NCBI RefSeq assembly: GCF_005765165.1
Contig: NZ_VCIW01000038.1
Span: 1 to 32,336, forward strand
Reading direction: 5' to 3'
Source: Paenibacillus antri
GTDB lineage: Bacteria > Bacillota > Bacilli > Paenibacillales > YIM-B00363
DNA length: 32,336 bases
Part shown: piece after piece, positions 20,144 through 28,274 of the stretch
Position numbering within the stretch: position 1 is the first letter of the stretch
Layout: every line of letters begins with the position of its first letter
Notes under the pieces: model-generated
What the model was told of the DNA's origin: nothing
The model's database searches: none
The model's input: only the letters and a program-made list of their open reading frames with translations
Made by a program: the position numbers and the translations under genes

Positions 20144-20518
20144 ATGACCGCATACCAAAAGTTGGGCCGCGATTCCAGCGCGCGTAAAGCGTTGTTTCGC
20201 GACTTGGTAACGGACCTGTTCATCTACGAACGGATCCAAACGACGGAAGCGAAGGCGAAGGAAATTCGTTCCATCGCCGAGAAACTCATCACGCTCGCGA
20301 AGCGCGGGGATCTGCACGCTCGTCGTCAAGTAGCTGCTTTCGTACGCCGCGAAGAGGCGCAAGAAGGAAAAGACGCGATTCAAAAGCTCTTCTCCGATCT
20401 CGCGACTCGTTACGCCGAGCGTCAAGGCGGATACACTCGCATTCTGAAGTTGGGACCTCGCCGCGGCGACGCCGCTCCGATGGTTTACTTGGAATTGGTG
20501 GATCGCGCCGAAGCGTAA
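20144..20518 (+). CDS. rplQ: 50S ribosomal protein L17
   Basis: The product is 124 residues, starting [20 protein letters not shown], with [20 protein letters not shown] and the C-terminal [21 protein letters not shown]17 surrounds the tunnel exit. AAGGGAGGG precedes the ATG. It is the last gene of the long ribosomal operon, and an intrinsic terminator follows at once. The ECF transporter genes that often follow rplQ in Firmicutes are missing. Confidence 0.97.
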   Translation: MTAYQKLGRDSSARKALFRDLVTDLFIYERIQTTEAKAKEIRSIAEKLITLAKRGDLHARRQVAAFVRREEAQEGKDAIQKLFSDLATRYAERQGGYTRILKLGPRRGDAAPMVYLELVDRAEA

Positions 20519-20535
20519 CAGCTTATACACGAAGG

Positions 20536-20576
20536 AAGGGCGGTCGGAATCTCGGATTCCCCCTAGCCCTTTTTTT
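20536..20576 (+). terminator. Intrinsic terminator of the ribosomal operon
   Basis: AAGGGC (20536-20541) pairs with GCCCTT (20566-20571), and inside it GGAATC pairs with GATTCC around a short loop. A run of T (20570-20576) follows. It stands 18 bases after the rplQ stop and marks the end of the S10-spc-alpha transcript. Confidence 0.9.
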
Positions 20577-20620
20577 GTACGCGATTCAGGTATCACAGGC
20601 TACGGGCGGTGATCTCCTTG

Positions 20621-21391
20621 ATGCGAAACATTCGCATGACGATCGGCTATGACGGGACGGACTACCACGGCTTCCAGGTGCAGCCGGGCGTGCCGTCGAT
20701 TCAAGCGGCGTTGATCGAAGCGATCGCGGCCATAACCGGCGAGACCGCAGCCGTACACGGCTCGGGACGAACGGATGCCGGCGTGCATGCACGCGCGCAG
20801 GTCGTGAACTTCGTGACGTCGTCCCGTCTGCCGGCCGATCGGTGGTGTCAAGCGCTGAACGCCCGCCTGCCGAACGATATCGTCGTTTGGAAGGCAGAGG
20901 AGGCCCCTTTGACGTTCCACGCGAGGAAGTCTTCGAAGCGGAAGACATATTGCTATACGATTAACGGGAATCGCTATCCGGACCCGCTGAACCGTCGAAC
21001 GGAGTTCCATCATCCGGGCTCGCTCGACGTAAGCGCGATGCGGGAAGCGATACGACACCTCGAGGGCGAACACGACTTCACGTCGTTCTGTTCGGTCCGA
21101 GCGGCGTCCGAATCGAAGGTGCGAACCGTCTATGAAGCGCAACTGACGCAAACCGCCGTGGAAGGCATGGAATCCGCGACGGGCGTCGGACGTTTACGAT
21201 TGTTTTTCACCGGCAACGGTTTTCTATACAATATGGTGCGTATTATGGCCGGGACGCTGCTTGCGGTCGGAGAAGGGAAGCTGCATGCAGCCGAAATTCC
21301 TCGAATTCTGCAAGCGAGGGATCGCGCGTTGGCGGGACCGACGGCTAAGCCGTACGGGTTATCGCTCTGGAGCGTTGAGTACGAGTTATGA
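20621..21391 (+). CDS. truA: tRNA pseudouridine(38-40) synthase TruA
   Basis: About 256 residues from ATG 20621 (MRNIRMTIGYDGTDYHGFQV). It makes pseudouridine in the tRNA anticodon arm. The catalytic aspartate is D52 in GSGRTDAGVHARAQVVNF. Later family blocks are FTGNGFLYNMVRIMAGTLLA and GPTAKPYGLSLWSVEYEL at the end. A GTG at 20609 could add four residues, but GGCGGTGAT fits better as the binding site for the ATG. It is followed by rplM-rpsI, as in B. subtilis. Confidence 0.96.
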   Translation: MRNIRMTIGYDGTDYHGFQVQPGVPSIQAALIEAIAAITGETAAVHGSGRTDAGVHARAQVVNFVTSSRLPADRWCQALNARLPNDIVVWKAEEAPLTFHARKSSKRKTYCYTINGNRYPDPLNRRTEFHHPGSLDVSAMREAIRHLEGEHDFTSFCSVRAASESKVRTVYEAQLTQTAVEGMESATGVGRLRLFFTGNGFLYNMVRIMAGTLLAVGEGKLHAAEIPRILQARDRALAGPTAKPYGLSLWSVEYEL

Positions 21392-21407
21392 TGCGTGAAA
21401 ATACAGC

Positions 21408-21436
21408 TTGCTAAACGCCAGGATATGTTGTAATAT
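21408..21436 (+). promoter_or_regulatory. Sigma-A promoter of rplM-rpsI
   Basis: TTGCTA (21408-21413) and TAATAT (21431-21436) are 17 bases apart, just after the truA stop. Transcription would start near 21443, giving a leader of about 175 bases before rplM. Confidence 0.65.
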
Positions 21437-21441
21437 ATTGT

Positions 21442-21499
21442 TTGGCTTTGCTTTGTCAGCTTTCCCACGGCCCCGGCAAGGCACTTCCATTAAAGCCAA
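21442..21499 (+). promoter_or_regulatory. Candidate L13-type leader structure of rplM
   Basis: TTGGCTTT (21442-21449) is the exact reverse complement of AAAGCCAA (21492-21499). The stem would close a 42-base loop beginning at the predicted transcription start. Firmicutes carry a conserved L13 leader before rplM, thought to be an autoregulatory binding site. I cannot confirm the match to that family without a covariance search. Confidence 0.5.
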
Positions 21500-21537
21500 C
21501 CAATGCAAGGCATGCAACATCCGAATTCGAATATGGC

Positions 21538-21558
21538 TTTGCCGACACTTTCGGCAAA
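21538..21558 (+). promoter_or_regulatory. Second hairpin in the rplM leader
   Basis: TTTGCCGA (21538-21545) and TCGGCAAA (21551-21558) form a perfect 8-bp stem with a 5-base loop. Only two T follow, so it is a weak terminator at best. It lies 59 bases before the rplM start and may take part in leader control. Confidence 0.45.
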
Positions 21559-21617
21559 TTGACACCATCATAGACCACAACTGCCGTAAGGCAAGCACAT
21601 GAATGGAGGATATCCTA

Positions 21618-22055
21618 ATGCGGACTACGTATATGGCCAAGCCTAACGAAGTCGAGCGCAAGTGGCATCTCGTCGATGCAGACGGCAAGACGCTCGGTCG
21701 CTTGGCAAGTGAAGTCGCGGCTTTGATTCGCGGCAAGCATAAGCCGGAATTTACGCCTCACGTCGATACGGGCGACTTCGTCGTCGTCATCAACGCGGAG
21801 AAGATCGTACTTACGGGTAAGAAGTGGCAACAGAAGAACTACTACCGTCATTCCGGATATATGGGCGGTTTGAAGGTAACGCCGGCGCACGTCATGGTGC
21901 AGACGAAGCCGGAGCGTATGATCGAGATCGCGGTTAAGGGCATGCTGCCTAAGAACAAGCTCGGCAACGCATTGCACACGAAGTTGAAAGTTTACGCCGG
22001 CAGCGAGCATCCGCATGCGGCACAAAATCCGCAACCGTACGAATTACGCGGGTAA
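21618..22055 (+). CDS. rplM: 50S ribosomal protein L13
   Basis: The product is 145 residues from ATG 21618, as in B. subtilis, starting [20 protein letters not shown]. Conserved blocks are [39 protein letters not shown], and the ending [19 protein letters not shown]13 is an early 50S assembly protein. GGAGG is 8 bases upstream of the ATG, within a small palindrome (GGATATCC). A five-codon upstream extension is possible but has no binding site. Confidence 0.97.
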   Translation: MRTTYMAKPNEVERKWHLVDADGKTLGRLASEVAALIRGKHKPEFTPHVDTGDFVVVINAEKIVLTGKKWQQKNYYRHSGYMGGLKVTPAHVMVQTKPERMIEIAVKGMLPKNKLGNALHTKLKVYAGSEHPHAAQNPQPYELRG

Positions 22056-22073
22056 TAGGAGGAGTTCGACAAC

Positions 22074-22466
22074 ATGGCACAGTTCCAATACTATGGCACA
22101 GGACGTCGGAAGCATTCCGTAGCACGCGTACGTTTGGTACCGGGCGACGGCAATATCGTCATCAACCAACGCCAGCTCGACGAATACTTCGGGCTCGAGA
22201 CGTTGAAATTGATCGTGAAGCAACCGCTCGCTTTGACGGAGACAGTCGGCAAGTACGACGTAATCGTCTTGGCTCACGGCGGCGGCATCTCCGGCCAAGC
22301 CGGCGCGATCCGTCACGGCATCTCCCGGGCGCTGCTGAAAGCAGATCCGGAATTCCGCTCCCCGCTTAAGCGCGCAGGCTTCTTGACTCGCGACCCGCGG
22401 ATGAAGGAACGGAAGAAATACGGCCTCAAGGCCGCTCGTCGCGCTCCGCAGTTCTCGAAGCGCTAA
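22074..22466 (+). CDS. rpsI: 30S ribosomal protein S9
   Basis: The product is 130 residues, starting [20 protein letters not shown] and ending with the basic tail [16 protein letters not shown], whose final arginine reaches the P-site tRNA anticodon in known ribosomes. AGGAGGAG precedes the ATG. It is co-transcribed with rplM and followed by a strong terminator. Confidence 0.97.
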   Translation: MAQFQYYGTGRRKHSVARVRLVPGDGNIVINQRQLDEYFGLETLKLIVKQPLALTETVGKYDVIVLAHGGGISGQAGAIRHGISRALLKADPEFRSPLKRAGFLTRDPRMKERKKYGLKAARRAPQFSKR

Positions 22467-22480
22467 TCGAACGCAATCGC

Positions 22481-22520
22481 AACGCCCCGAGAGTCTTTTC
22501 AGACTCCGGGGCGTTTTTTT
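22481..22520 (+). terminator. Intrinsic terminator of rplM-rpsI
   Basis: AACGCCCCGGAGTCT-type arms (AACGCCCCG 22481-22489 and CGGGGCGTT 22507-22515, with AGTCT/AGACT inside) form a long stem with a TTTC loop. Seven T follow to 22520. Confidence 0.95.
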
Positions 22521-22534
22521 GCATATAATTTGGA

Positions 22535-22563
22535 TTGACTTTCCAATTCCGCAAGAGTAAACT
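22535..22563 (+). promoter_or_regulatory. Promoter of the MFS gene
   Basis: TTGACT (22535-22540) and TAAACT (22558-22563) are separated by 17 bases and lie directly after the rpsI terminator. The gene therefore has its own transcription unit. No operator is obvious. Confidence 0.6.
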
Positions 22564-22608
22564 GTAATCCGATAGATAACAGATAGATACGGCGAGGGAG
22601 GAATCGAA

Positions 22609-23988
22609 GTGGAAACCGCCACCAAAGACTTTAACCCCAAGGTGATCTGGGCGATTTGTTTTATTTTGTTGTTTTCCGTCATGAATGTGACGATGTTCAA
22701 CATCGCGATTCCGTCGATCGCCGACGAATTTAGCCTGCTGCATTCGGAGGTCAGCTGGGTGACGACGGGGTACTCGATCATCTATGCGCTCGGTTCGCTC
22801 ACATACGGCAAGCTGGCGGATCGCTTCCCGCTGAAGCGGCTCATCACGATCGGCATTGTTACCTTCTGCGTCGGCTCGATCGTCGGGTTCTTCGCGCAGA
22901 CGTACGCGATGCTGCTCGTCGGACGCTTCATCCAATCCGCGGGCGCATCCTCCATCCCGGCGCTCGCGATGCTTATTCCGGCCCGTCTCGTGCCGCAGGC
23001 GCAGCGCGGGAAGGCGCTCGGGACGATCGCGTCGACGATCGCGTTCGCGTCCGGCATCGGCCCGATCGTCGGCGGCTTCATAACCGGCGCGGTCTCTTGG
23101 AATTACTTATTTCTTATCTCGTTAGGCACGCTGCTCACCGTTCCGTTGTTTCTGCGTTGGCTGCCGAAGGAGAACACGCGAACGGGAACGTTCGACCTCG
23201 CCGGCGCCGCCTTGCTGGGAGTCGGCGTCGTCGCGCTGCTCCTCGCGATCACCAACTTCGTCTGGTGGCTTCCTATCGCGAGCGCCGTCTTCTTTATTCT
23301 CTTCGCTCTGTGGATTCGCAGAGGAGCGAAGGACCCGTTCATTCAACCGAGGTTGTTTCGCATCGAAGGGGTGCTTACGTGCCTCTTGATAACGTTCCTG
23401 TCGGGTACGGCGGCTTTCGGGATCATGATCGTCATTCCGACGCTGCTCGCCGACGTGAACGGGCTGTCGCCGATCCATGTCGGGTTCGCGCTGTTCCCGG
23501 CGGCGATGTCGGCGGCGCTGTTGGGCCGGTACGGCGGAAAGTTGGCCGACCGGCGGGGCAACGGCTTCGTGGTCAGCTTGGCGCAAGGAGGCATCCTAAC
23601 GGGCTTATTGCTGCTGTCCTCCGTCAGCGGCCATGGTCCGTGGATGATCGCCGCGAGCATGGCGTTCGTGAGTATCGGATTCTCCTTCATGCAGGCATCG
23701 ATCACGAACCATGTGTCCGGCTTGCTGCCAAGGGAGATGATCGGGATCGGCATGGGGACGTTCACCCTCGTCAACTTCTTATCCGGCTCGATCAGCGGCG
23801 CGGTCATGATGAAGGCGCTGGACGAATCCGCGGGAGCGTCCGCGGTCAACCCGTTCGCGGCCGAAGCCGCTTCGGGCTTCAGCAATGTATTCTTAGCGAT
23901 GGCGGCGTTGGTCTTATTGAACTTATGGCTCGTGTATCGCACATTCCGAGGACGCGGCGTCGATCGACGACCCGCCGTACAGTCATAG
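22609..23988 (+). CDS. MFS drug-exporter-like transporter (DHA2 / Tet(K)-Tet(L) type)
   Basis: The product is 459 residues with about 14 hydrophobic segments. It starts at GTG (METATKDFNPKVIWAICFIL) with GGGAGG upstream. The loop 2-3 motif GKLADRFPLKR (67-77), GRFIQSAGAS (105-114) and antiporter motif GIGPIVGG (149-156) place it in the proton-driven drug:H+ antiporter group with 14 segments. The overall layout resembles tetracycline exporters of the Tet(K)/Tet(L) type, but the substrate cannot be told from sequence alone. It stands alone between terminators, within an insertion relative to the B. subtilis order. Confidence 0.85.
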   Translation: METATKDFNPKVIWAICFILLFSVMNVTMFNIAIPSIADEFSLLHSEVSWVTTGYSIIYALGSLTYGKLADRFPLKRLITIGIVTFCVGSIVGFFAQTYAMLLVGRFIQSAGASSIPALAMLIPARLVPQAQRGKALGTIASTIAFASGIGPIVGGFITGAVSWNYLFLISLGTLLTVPLFLRWLPKENTRTGTFDLAGAALLGVGVVALLLAITNFVWWLPIASAVFFILFALWIRRGAKDPFIQPRLFRIEGVLTCLLITFLSGTAAFGIMIVIPTLLADVNGLSPIHVGFALFPAAMSAALLGRYGGKLADRRGNGFVVSLAQGGILTGLLLLSSVSGHGPWMIAASMAFVSIGFSFMQASITNHVSGLLPREMIGIGMGTFTLVNFLSGSISGAVMMKALDESAGASAVNPFAAEAASGFSNVFLAMAALVLLNLWLVYRTFRGRGVDRRPAVQS

Positions 23989-23998
23989 CATGTACGAG

Positions 23999-24026
23999 AC
24001 GCCGAATGCGAATTCGGCGTTTCTTT
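23999..24026 (+). terminator. Intrinsic terminator of the MFS gene
   Basis: ACGCCGAAT (23999-24007) and ATTCGGCGT (24012-24020) form a perfect 9-bp stem with loop GCGA, followed by TTCTTT. It lies 10 bases after the stop codon. Confidence 0.88.
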
Positions 24027-24078
24027 GCACCCATTGCGAAATCGAAGAATATGGATACATATACGCCTAAAAGACGGA

Positions 24079-24106
24079 TTGACATTTGGACCAGGACCTC
24101 TATAAT
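24079..24106 (+). promoter_or_regulatory. Consensus sigma-A promoter of cysH-sat
   Basis: TTGACA (24079-24084) and TATAAT (24101-24106) both match consensus exactly, spaced by 16 bases. The predicted leader is only about 55 bases, too short for an S-box riboswitch. A direct repeat GAATTA (24131-24136 and 24141-24146) lies in it, one helical turn apart, and might bind a repressor. Confidence 0.85.
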
Positions 24107-24167
24107 TACTATATATCAAATAAATCAGAGCGAATTAGTTGGAATTAAGAAGGAGGCGCCCTTATCA

Positions 24168-24860
24168 ATGAATTTGTTGGAGAAAGAAAAGCTAATCAAT
24201 GAAGCGGCGGAGCGGTTCGAGAATGCGCCGGTTGAGGAGCTTCTCGCCTTTGCGGTCGACACGTTCCCGAACATTACGCTCGCCTGCAGCTTCGGCGCGG
24301 AGGACGTCGCGCTCGTGCACATGCTGCAGAAGGTTCGCCCGGGAACGGATATTTTTTATCTAGACACGGATTACCACTTTAAAGAGACATACGAAACCCG
24401 CGACGCGCTCGCGGCTAAATACAACGTCAACTTCGTGCAGGTCAAGCCGAAGCTGACGCCGGAAGAGCAAGCCGCGCTGCACGGCGAAGAGCTGTGGAAG
24501 AGCGACCCGAACAAGTGCTGCAACATCCGCAAGGTCGATCCGCTCACGGACATTCTCGGCAAATACGAAGCATGGATCACAGGCATTCGCCGCGATCAAG
24601 CGCCGACGCGCGCGAACGCGAAGAAGGTCGAATACGACGTGAAGTTCGGTCTCGTGAAGTTTAACCCGCTCGCGAGCTGGACGTCCGAGGACGTGTGGAA
24701 TTACATCCGGGAGAATGAGGTGCCGTATAACCCGCTGCACGACCGGAATTTCCCGAGCATCGGCTGCGAGCAATGCACGCGTCCGGTCGCGCCGGGCGAA
24801 GACCCGCGCGCGGGGCGTTGGGCCGGTTCCGAGAAGACCGAGTGCGGATTGCATAAATAA
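24168..24860 (+). CDS. cysH: Adenylylsulfate (APS) reductase, thioredoxin-dependent
   Basis: The product is 230 residues from ATG 24168 (MNLLEKEKLINEAAERFENA), preceded by AAGAAGGAGG. The open frame extends far upstream by chance, but that part overlaps the MFS gene. The enzyme reduces APS to sulfite in sulfate assimilation. Cysteine pairs C117-C118 (NKCCNIRK) and C200/C203 (GCEQCTRPV) are the [4Fe-4S] ligands that mark APS rather than PAPS reductases. C226 in the ECGLH ending is the catalytic cysteine. It forms an operon with sat, and no APS kinase gene is nearby, in keeping with direct use of APS. Confidence 0.95.
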   Translation: MNLLEKEKLINEAAERFENAPVEELLAFAVDTFPNITLACSFGAEDVALVHMLQKVRPGTDIFYLDTDYHFKETYETRDALAAKYNVNFVQVKPKLTPEEQAALHGEELWKSDPNKCCNIRKVDPLTDILGKYEAWITGIRRDQAPTRANAKKVEYDVKFGLVKFNPLASWTSEDVWNYIRENEVPYNPLHDRNFPSIGCEQCTRPVAPGEDPRAGRWAGSEKTECGLHK

Positions 24861-24896
24861 ATCATTCTACGAACGGATAAGGGAGGAGCACAACCG

Positions 24897-26072
24897 ATGT
24901 CTACGATTCAACCTCACGGCGGGACGTTGATTAACCGGATCGCCGAAGGCCAAGAGCGAGACGATCTAGTGAAGCTGGCGGAGGGGCTGCGCAAGATTCG
25001 CGTGAACGCATGGACGATTTCCGATATCGACTGTATCGGGGTCGGAGCCTTTTCCCCGTTAACGGGTTTCTTGAAGCAAGACGACTACCGCTCGGTACTC
25101 GATTCGATGCGCCTGGCCGACGGCACGGTATGGAGCATTCCGGTCACGCTGGCCGTCGAGGACGACGTGTTCGCAAACCTTGCGATCGGGGAGAAGGTCG
25201 CCTTGGTCGGCGATACGGATGGAGTCGTCTATGCGGTCCTTGACGTTGAACAGACATACCGCGTCGATCTGAAGGAAGAAGCGGTGAAGGTATACAAGAC
25301 GGACGATACGGAGCATCCTGGCGTGGTGAAGCTGCTGGAGCGTCCGAACGGCTATGTCGGCGGCGCCATTACGGTGCTGAATCGCCCGAAACCGGAGCGG
25401 TTTCAAGAGTACTACTTCGACCCGGCGGATACGCGGAAGACGTTCGCCGAGAAGGGCTGGCGCACGATCGTCGGCTTCCAGACGCGCAATCCGGTGCACC
25501 GGGCGCACGAATACATTCAGAAGAGCGCGATGGAAATCGTGGACGGCTTGTTCCTGAATCCGCTCGTCGGGGAGACGAAGTCGGACGACGTTCCGGCCGA
25601 CGTTCGCATGCGCAGCTATCGGGTGCTGCTCGATAATTATTATCCGAAGGACCGCGTTCACTTCGGCGTATATCCGGCGGCGATGCGTTATGCAGGCCCG
25701 CGGGAAGCGATCATGCACGCGATGGTACGGAAAAACTACGGCTGCACGCATTTCATCGTCGGCCGGGATCACGCCGGCGTAGGGGATTACTACGGAACCT
25801 ACGAAGCGCAGGAGATCTTCCGCAACTTCACGGCCGAAGAGCTCGGGATCACGCCGTTGTTCTTCGAGCACAGCTTCTTCTGCACGAAGTGCGGCAACAT
25901 GGCGTCCAGCAAGACGTGCCCGCACGATAAGGCGGATCACATGCACTTGTCCGGCACGAAGGTCCGCGCGCTGCTTCGGAACGGCGAGTGCCCGCCGCCG
26001 GAGTTCACGCGTCCGGAAGTCGCGAAGGTGCTGATCGAAGGTCTCGCCGAGAAGGCGGTCACCGCGCCGTAA
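24897..26072 (+). CDS. sat: Sulfate adenylyltransferase (ATP sulfurylase)
   Basis: The product is 391 residues. It makes APS and pyrophosphate from sulfate and ATP, the step before CysH. Active-site motifs are [11 protein letters not shown] (195-205) and GRDHAG (289-294). C329, C332 and C341 with H343 form a zinc-type site near the C-terminus ([17 protein letters not shown]). GGGAGGAG precedes the ATG. It follows cysH after 36 bases in one transcription unit. No terminator is obvious after it. Confidence 0.95.
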   Translation: MSTIQPHGGTLINRIAEGQERDDLVKLAEGLRKIRVNAWTISDIDCIGVGAFSPLTGFLKQDDYRSVLDSMRLADGTVWSIPVTLAVEDDVFANLAIGEKVALVGDTDGVVYAVLDVEQTYRVDLKEEAVKVYKTDDTEHPGVVKLLERPNGYVGGAITVLNRPKPERFQEYYFDPADTRKTFAEKGWRTIVGFQTRNPVHRAHEYIQKSAMEIVDGLFLNPLVGETKSDDVPADVRMRSYRVLLDNYYPKDRVHFGVYPAAMRYAGPREAIMHAMVRKNYGCTHFIVGRDHAGVGDYYGTYEAQEIFRNFTAEELGITPLFFEHSFFCTKCGNMASSKTCPHDKADHMHLSGTKVRALLRNGECPPPEFTRPEVAKVLIEGLAEKAVTAP

Positions 26073-26083
26073 CGGAGAACTCG

Positions 26084-26112
26084 TCATATTTGTCCACCCT
26101 GTCCCATATAGA
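26084..26112 (+). promoter_or_regulatory. Candidate sigma-E sporulation promoter of cwlD
   Basis: TCATATT (26084-26090) fits the sigma-E -35 element KMATATT fully. CATATAGA (26105-26112) is close to the -10 CATACANT, at 14-base spacing. In B. subtilis cwlD is expressed in the mother cell under sigma-E. A start of transcription near 26119 also rules out translation from the ATG at 26112. Confidence 0.65.
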
Positions 26113-26153
26113 TGATATACATTCATCTGTATCGGGGCGGGGTGGTTTTCGTT

Positions 26154-27023
26154 ATGAAGAGGCACGGGCGCGTCGTCTTCTGGCTGAGCGGCGGAGCGCG
26201 GGGGAAGCTGATCACGATGGGGCTGATGGTGGCCTTGATCGTCGTCGTATTCACGAATCAATTGCCGGCCGCGAAGACGTGGACGTATTGGACGCTCCCG
26301 TTGTCGGGGAAGACGATCGTGCTCGATCCGGGGCACGGCGGGGCGGACGGCGGAGCGAAGAGCGCGGACGGACTGTGGGAGAAGGAGGTCACGCTGAATA
26401 TCAGCATGTATCTCAGGGATTATCTGCAGCAAGCCGGCGCGACCGTCGTCATGACGCGGGACACGGATACCGATCTCGCCGCCGCCGGCACGAAGGGGTA
26501 CAGCCGGCGCAAGACGGAGGATTTGAAGGAGCGGGCGGCCATCGTGCGGGAGACGAATCCGGATCTATTTCTCTCCGTACATCTAAACGCGATCCCGCAG
26601 CCGCAGTGGTACGGGCCGCAGACATTCTACACGCTGAACCATAAGGATAACGCGGCCATCGCTTGGTTCATCCAGGAGGAATTGCGGACGACCGTCGTCG
26701 AGACACATCGCCAGTCGAAGCGGATTCGCAACATCTTCATCCTAGACCGCTCCGAGGTGCCGACGGCGCTCGTCGAAGTCGGCTTCCTGTCGAACGCGGC
26801 GGAGGCGGCGAACCTCGCGAAGGCGGAGTACCAGAAGCAGCTGGCGGCGGCGATCTATCGCGGTCTGCTGCGGTATACGTCCGGGGAAACCCCTCCGCTC
26901 GAGCCGACCGGGGGCGACCCGGACGAGGAAGCGCCTACGGAGACGCCGGAGCCGGCGAAAAACCAGGATGCGAAGCCTGAATCGAAGCTGGAGGAGCATC
27001 CCGAGGCTGCTCCGGACGCGTGA
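26154..27023 (+). CDS. cwlD: N-acetylmuramoyl-L-alanine amidase CwlD (spore cortex)
   Basis: About 289 residues from ATG 26154 (MKRHGRVVFWLSGGARGKLI). It has one membrane anchor (~18-35) and an Amidase_3 domain. Zinc ligands H61 (DPGHGG), E76 (WEKE) and H143 (SVHLNA) and catalytic E208 (ALVEVGFLSN) are present. CwlD strips peptides from muramic acid so that muramic-delta-lactam can form in the spore cortex, the mark read by germination enzymes; it acts with PdaA. The start is set by the promoter position and GGGGTGG. An acidic, proline-rich tail (249-289) lacks a known role. Next is salA, as in B. subtilis. Confidence 0.94.
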   Translation: MKRHGRVVFWLSGGARGKLITMGLMVALIVVVFTNQLPAAKTWTYWTLPLSGKTIVLDPGHGGADGGAKSADGLWEKEVTLNISMYLRDYLQQAGATVVMTRDTDTDLAAAGTKGYSRRKTEDLKERAAIVRETNPDLFLSVHLNAIPQPQWYGPQTFYTLNHKDNAAIAWFIQEELRTTVVETHRQSKRIRNIFILDRSEVPTALVEVGFLSNAAEAANLAKAEYQKQLAAAIYRGLLRYTSGETPPLEPTGGDPDEEAPTETPEPAKNQDAKPESKLEEHPEAAPDA

Positions 27024-27057
27024 CGTTCCGGCCCGGTTCTCCCCTTCCGCTTCCGTA

Positions 27058-27066
27058 TGCTATAAT
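27058..27066 (+). promoter_or_regulatory. Extended -10 promoter of salA
   Basis: TGCTATAAT is a perfect -10 hexamer with the TG extension; the -35 region (TTCTCC near 27037) is poor. It lies 38 bases before the gene, so salA can be expressed outside sporulation. Confidence 0.6.
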
Positions 27067-27103
27067 GACGTTACTTTGACACGAAAGCGAAGAGGTGGAA
27101 CCG

Positions 27104-28201
27104 TTGGTAACGAGAGACGAAGCGATCCATGCACTTGAACATATCCGAGACCCCGACTCGGGCCTTAGCTTAGTGGAACTAGGCCTGATCCGGGACGTTA
27201 TGGCTCGGGAAGCCGGCGTCTCGCTGACGCTGGTGCTGGCGACCGACGACGCGGAGGCGAAGGGCGAGATGGAAGCCGCGGTACGGGAGGCGCTCGGCGA
27301 GATCGGCGTCGGTCCCGAGCTGATCCATATCCGCTCCCGAGCAGTGACGGACTTCGAGCGGGGCGAGATCGCGAAGAAGCTGCAGGCGGCGGCTCAGAAC
27401 GACGGCGCGGCCGCGCAGAAGCGCAGCCCGGCGCTGCTCGATGCCGATCATCCGGCGACGTTCATCGCGGTCGCGAGCGGGAAGGGCGGCGTCGGCAAGT
27501 CGACCGTGACGGTCAATCTGGCGGTAGCGCTGGCTCGCCGCGGCAAGCGGGTCGGTCTGATCGACGCCGACATCTACGGCTTCAGCGTGCCCGACATGAT
27601 GGGCATCGATTCGCGCCCGGCCGTCGAGGAAGGCGGCGTAGCGCCGGTCACGAGCCATGGCGTGAAGGTCATCTCCATGGGCTTCTTCGTCGAAGACAAC
27701 GCGCCGGTCATCTGGCGCGGTCCGATGCTCGGGAAGATGCTCCGCAACTTCTTCAACGAAATCCAGTGGGGCGAGCTCGACTACGTGCTGCTCGACCTGC
27801 CGCCGGGCACGGGGGACGTCTCCTTGGACGTCCATCAGATGCTGCCGCACAGCAAGGAGATCATCGTGACGACGCCGCATGCGACGGCCGCGTTCGTCGC
27901 CGCGCGCGCCGGCGCGATGGCGCGCCACACGAACCACGAAATTCTCGGCATCGTCGAGAACATGGCGTGGTACGAGCGAGGCGACGGGGAGCGGGATTAC
28001 GTCTTCGGCCGCGGCGGCGGCGCGAAGCTGGCGGAGGAGCTGCATACGGAGCTGCTGCTGCAAGTGCCGCTCGGCGCGCCGGACAACCATCCGGCGGAGC
28101 GGGACTACTCGCCTTCGATCTACAAGGAAGACAGCCCGACGGGCAAGCTGTACATGGAGCTGGCGGATCGCGTGATCGCGAAAACCGCGGCAAATTCATA
28201 A
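27104..28201 (+). CDS. salA: Mrp/NBP35-family P-loop ATPase (SalA)
   Basis: About 365 residues. An N-terminal MIP18 (DUF59) domain (1-~85; HIRDPDSGLSLVELGLIRDV) precedes a deviant Walker A loop ASGKGGVGKST (125-135) and GLIDADIYG. The family carries Fe-S clusters or, as SalA in B. subtilis, acts in gene regulation. No CxxC motif is visible after ENMAWY, where Fe-S carriers have CPHC; here the site reads RDYVFGRGGG, as in SalA. Start: TTG 27104 fits AGAGGTGG (27091-27098) at normal spacing; GTG 27095 in the same frame overlaps the site itself. It lies between cwlD and gerD as in B. subtilis. Confidence 0.88.
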   Translation: MVTRDEAIHALEHIRDPDSGLSLVELGLIRDVMAREAGVSLTLVLATDDAEAKGEMEAAVREALGEIGVGPELIHIRSRAVTDFERGEIAKKLQAAAQNDGAAAQKRSPALLDADHPATFIAVASGKGGVGKSTVTVNLAVALARRGKRVGLIDADIYGFSVPDMMGIDSRPAVEEGGVAPVTSHGVKVISMGFFVEDNAPVIWRGPMLGKMLRNFFNEIQWGELDYVLLDLPPGTGDVSLDVHQMLPHSKEIIVTTPHATAAFVAARAGAMARHTNHEILGIVENMAWYERGDGERDYVFGRGGGAKLAEELHTELLLQVPLGAPDNHPAERDYSPSIYKEDSPTGKLYMELADRVIAKTAANS

Positions 28202-28207
28202 ACACTC

Positions 28208-28259
28208 AAAAAAGGCCGTACCGGGCATCCTTCGAGGATCGCGCCCGGGGCGGCCTTTT
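28208..28259. terminator. Bidirectional terminator between salA and gerD
   Basis: AAAAGGCCG (left) and CGGCCTTTT (right) form the base of a long stem, with CCGGGC/GCCCGG and ATCC/GGAT inside. A-rich sequence flanks the left side and T-rich the right, so it can stop transcription from both convergent genes. Confidence 0.88.
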
Positions 28260-28274
28260 CTCATTTTCGTAAAA

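Noticed and set aside
20575-20620. Promoter for truA
   Set aside because: TTGTAC is present after the rplQ terminator but no acceptable -10 follows; truA may rely on read-through.
23097-24167. N-terminal extension making cysH 587 codons long
   Set aside because: The extension overlaps the MFS gene in another frame and crosses a terminator and a consensus promoter; the cysH start is at 24168.
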